Of a stretch of DNA of 64,000 bases, positions 62,082-64,000 are shown in pieces (within the stretch, counting starts at the first letter, position 1; each line of letters starts with the position of its first letter). The notes under the pieces were generated by a model, which ran no database searches, was not told the DNA's origin, and saw only the letters and a list, made by a program, of their open reading frames with translations. This DNA is from a gamma proteobacterium symbiont of Ctena orbiculata (lineage in GTDB: Bacteria > Pseudomonadota > Gammaproteobacteria > Chromatiales > Chromatiaceae), in contig QBVD01000052.1 of the NCBI GenBank assembly GCA_003058525.1, forward strand, positions 42,974 through 106,973. Reading direction: 5' to 3'. Both the position numbers and the translations under genes were made by a program.

Positions 62082-63715
62082 TGAAAATAAACATTAAGCG
62101 GCTTGCTTACCTCAGTCTCTTTATCACAGCCAGCCTCTATTCTACACTGTCCATGAATGACGCGGATATCGACTCGCGTGCCTACACATTGGGAAAACAG
62201 TTCTACACTGAAGGACTTCAGCCAAATGGCAAGCTGGTGAAAGCCACAATCCAGGGAGACATTGCGGTAGAAGGTGATCAGTTGATATGTGAAACCTGCC
62301 ACAGGAAGAGCGGCATGGGATCAACGGAAGGTCAGCAGGTTGTACCGGCTGTTGCGGGGAATGTGCTGTTCAAACCGCTAAAAATACCGCTTAGCAAGCC
62401 CCCGGAGCCTCCTGTGTTCCGTGAAGGTTATACGAGGGAAACTCTGATGGCGGCAATCAGGGACGGTATAGATGCCAATGGTAAGCCGTTGGATCCGTTT
62501 ATGCCAAGGTACGCTATTGATGACGAGACGCTGGATGGTTTGATGGTGTATCTCGACACGCTGTCCCAAACAGCGTCACCAGGTGTTACCGAAGATACAA
62601 TACATTTCGCAACAATCGTATTATCGTCAAACAGCATGGAGGAGAATAAGGCGCTGCAAGACGTTATGGAGCAGTATGTCTTACAAAAGAATATCGAAAC
62701 AAGATATGAAAGCAAAAGGGCGAAGAATGCTCCATGGCACAAGGAGTGGCTGTTCAAGCCATATCGAAAATGGCAAATTCATACTTGGGAGTTGAGGGGT
62801 GAAAAAGAGAGCTGGCCCGCCCAGCTGGCTGATTACTATCAAAAACAACCAGTATTTGCTTTGATCAATGGAATTGTTCCATCAGGGTGGGAACTTGTTC
62901 ATGAGTTTTGTGAACGCGAGACTATTCCATGTCTCTTCCCCACCACATCTTTGCCTGTAATCGATGAAACTGATTTCTACACCATATATCTGACCAAGGG
63001 TGCAGTCCATGAGGCTGAAGCGGTTGCATCCTATATTACTAAAACCCTTTCCGTGAAAAGCGTTATCCAGTTTATCGATAAATCATCTCAATTAAGCGTG
63101 GTGAGTGCTGATTCACTTCGTAACGAACTGAAAAAAAACGGTCTTGTGGTAGATGATGTTGTAGTCGGGGATCCGAACGATTCTTCGCAGTTGCTACCTG
63201 AACTGGATGGTGAGCGTGCCGTTGTTTTATGGCTCGACCATGAAAAGTCCGACCAGCTTATTAATGGGTTGAGGCAACAGAAAAAAAACCTACCGATAAT
63301 ACTCTCGACCTTGCATTACGGCCTTGACAGTAGCCGCATACCGAATGATTTTGTGAATTCTCTTGTGTTTGTTCATACGTCAGAAATGCCTGATAAGACA
63401 AACAAACTGCTGATGCGCTCAACAGGCTGGTTTAGGGCTAAGAGAATCTACGACCCAAATGAAAAAGAGATTCAAGCGAATGCCTATTTTGCATTAAAGG
63501 TGGTTGGAGATGCCGTGAAACATATCCGTGGATATTTCTATCGAGACTACTTTATTGAAAAAATCGAGCACATGATTGACGATCTGCCCTACACTTCGAT
63601 ATATCCAAGAGTAAGTATGGCACCAGATCAGCGGTTCGTATCCCGGGGTTACTACATCGCAAAACTGGACGGTAAAGGAGGAATACGGAATATTACCGAG
63701 TGGGTTGCGCCGTAA
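62081..63715 (+). CDS. Fusion of cytochrome c and periplasmic binding-protein-like domain
   Basis: A 544-residue exported protein with an N-terminal signal or anchor (about 1-24). Residues about 25-165 form a class I cytochrome c: heme site CETCHRKSGMGS near 70 and a probable axial Met in PFMPRYAIDD. Residues about 170-540 have the fold pattern of branched-chain amino-acid/urea periplasmic binding proteins (ALINGIVPSGWELVHEFCERETIPCLFP; then VLWLDHEKSDQLINGLRQQ), although no transporter is nearby. Electron acceptor and small-molecule sensing or docking in one chain is an uncommon pairing. Its ATG overlaps the SCO stop (TAATG), so the two are coupled. It could carry electrons from the oxidase module to the respiratory chain. 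Confidence 0.85.
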   Translation: MKINIKRLAYLSLFITASLYSTLSMNDADIDSRAYTLGKQFYTEGLQPNGKLVKATIQGDIAVEGDQLICETCHRKSGMGSTEGQQVVPAVAGNVLFKPLKIPLSKPPEPPVFREGYTRETLMAAIRDGIDANGKPLDPFMPRYAIDDETLDGLMVYLDTLSQTASPGVTEDTIHFATIVLSSNSMEENKALQDVMEQYVLQKNIETRYESKRAKNAPWHKEWLFKPYRKWQIHTWELRGEKESWPAQLADYYQKQPVFALINGIVPSGWELVHEFCERETIPCLFPTTSLPVIDETDFYTIYLTKGAVHEAEAVASYITKTLSVKSVIQFIDKSSQLSVVSADSLRNELKKNGLVVDDVVVGDPNDSSQLLPELDGERAVVLWLDHEKSDQLINGLRQQKKNLPIILSTLHYGLDSSRIPNDFVNSLVFVHTSEMPDKTNKLLMRSTGWFRAKRIYDPNEKEIQANAYFALKVVGDAVKHIRGYFYRDYFIEKIEHMIDDLPYTSIYPRVSMAPDQRFVSRGYYIAKLDGKGGIRNITEWVAP

Positions 63716-63857
63716 TGGATCGTTAGGCAAGCAATATAATCTTGTCGGAGAATCACTGCTGTCCCGCTAAAGAGTAAATAAGAAGGCCTGAAAACCTGCT
63801 TGTTTTGTTACAATGAGTTCACGACAAACCATTGAAAAACAAATAGGAAATCAGGCC
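63716..63857. mobile_element. Probable left end of an IS4-family element
   Basis: Between the cytochrome fusion gene and the transposase start. The IS terminus is probably near 63755-63770 (GCTGTCCCGCTAAAG). The right end is outside the window, so the terminal repeat cannot be checked. Confidence 0.5.
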
Positions 63858-64000
63858 TTGAGTCACCATAATACTGTGTTTTCACAACTTCTGAAACTGA
63901 TACCGAGACATGAATTCGAGTCCCTTGCAAAACAGCACCATACAGGCCGTTCCTTCCGAACAGCTTCAAGATGGTCGCAGTTTGTGACCCTGGCAATGGC
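63858..64000 (+). CDS. IS4-family transposase, N-terminus, cut by window end
   Basis: The frame from TTG 63858 reads SHHNTVFSQLLKLIPRHEFE, then SLAKQHHTGRSFRTASRWSQ and FVTLAMA, and is open to the window edge. This is the DUF4372 N-terminal domain of IS4-type transposases. AGGAAATCAGG lies upstream. Only 47 residues are visible, so intactness is unknown. Confidence 0.85.
   Translation, partial: MSHHNTVFSQLLKLIPRHEFESLAKQHHTGRSFRTASRWSQFVTLAM

Noticed and set aside
1..64000. CRISPR arrays, tRNA and rRNA genes
   Set aside because: No regularly spaced short repeats and no tRNA arm or rRNA sequence patterns were seen on reading both strands.

Overview
The window looks like chromosomal DNA of a Gram-negative gammaproteobacterium with a respiratory, sulfur-oxidising lifestyle. 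Supporting genes are flavocytochrome c sulfide dehydrogenase (fccAB), an octaheme hydroxylamine-oxidoreductase-like cytochrome, a complete system I cytochrome c maturation operon (ccmABCDEFGHI), and LPS and lipoprotein export genes (lpxK, kdsB, lolCD). The gene set recalls Chromatiales/Sedimenticola/Thiodiazotropha-type sulfur oxidisers. That placement is inference from gene content only.

Layout. 0.1-6.7 kb: cusCBA-cusF type Cu/Ag efflux operon. 6.8-8.0 kb: MFS transporter. 8.2-14.9 kb: a DSF quorum-sensing locus, with two RpfC-like hybrid kinases in divergent orientation and an RpfF-type DSF synthase tail-to-tail with the second; the DNA here is visibly AT-rich. 15.8-17.2 kb: cyclopropane fatty acid synthase whose 3' end has been interrupted by a 271-bp MITE-like element. 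17.3-21.4 kb: fccB, fccA, a TPR protein and the octaheme cytochrome, all on the minus strand, with a perfect FNR/DNR-type box upstream of the octaheme gene. 21.9-24.0 kb: EF-G-like GTPase. 24.3-31.3 kb: ccm operon. 31.9-33.4 kb: Rieske protein and TrpD2-like protein. 34.3-42.4 kb: lolC/E, lolD, DUF2062, comEC, exbB, exbD, lpxK, Trm112-like gene, kdsB, followed by the second MITE copy. 43.0-44.6 kb: NarX/NarL-like two-component pair, tail-to-tail.

45.1-63.7 kb is the most unusual part: a block of eight same-strand genes, nearly all encoding exported proteins. A 1996-residue secreted protein (Ca-binding loops plus parallel beta-helix) is followed by three consecutive paralogous cupredoxin/multicopper-oxidase-like proteins. 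The histidine motifs for a type 1 copper plus trinuclear copper centre are split between the first (HxxHxHG and HCH...H...M) and the second (HxxHxHG and WHSH). The third lacks most ligands but carries a long Ig/cadherin-like tail. A terminator follows. Next come a one-TM protein of unknown function, a seven-repeat Calx-beta protein with a GlyGly-CTERM-like end, an SCO copper chaperone with a His/Met-rich insert, and a fusion of cytochrome c with a periplasmic-binding-protein fold. I read this as a candidate split multicopper oxidase system with its own copper loader and electron acceptor, preceded by a structured leader. The substrate cannot be told from sequence; Mn(II), Fe(II), Cu(I) or organics are all possible. 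The window ends inside an IS4-family transposase gene.
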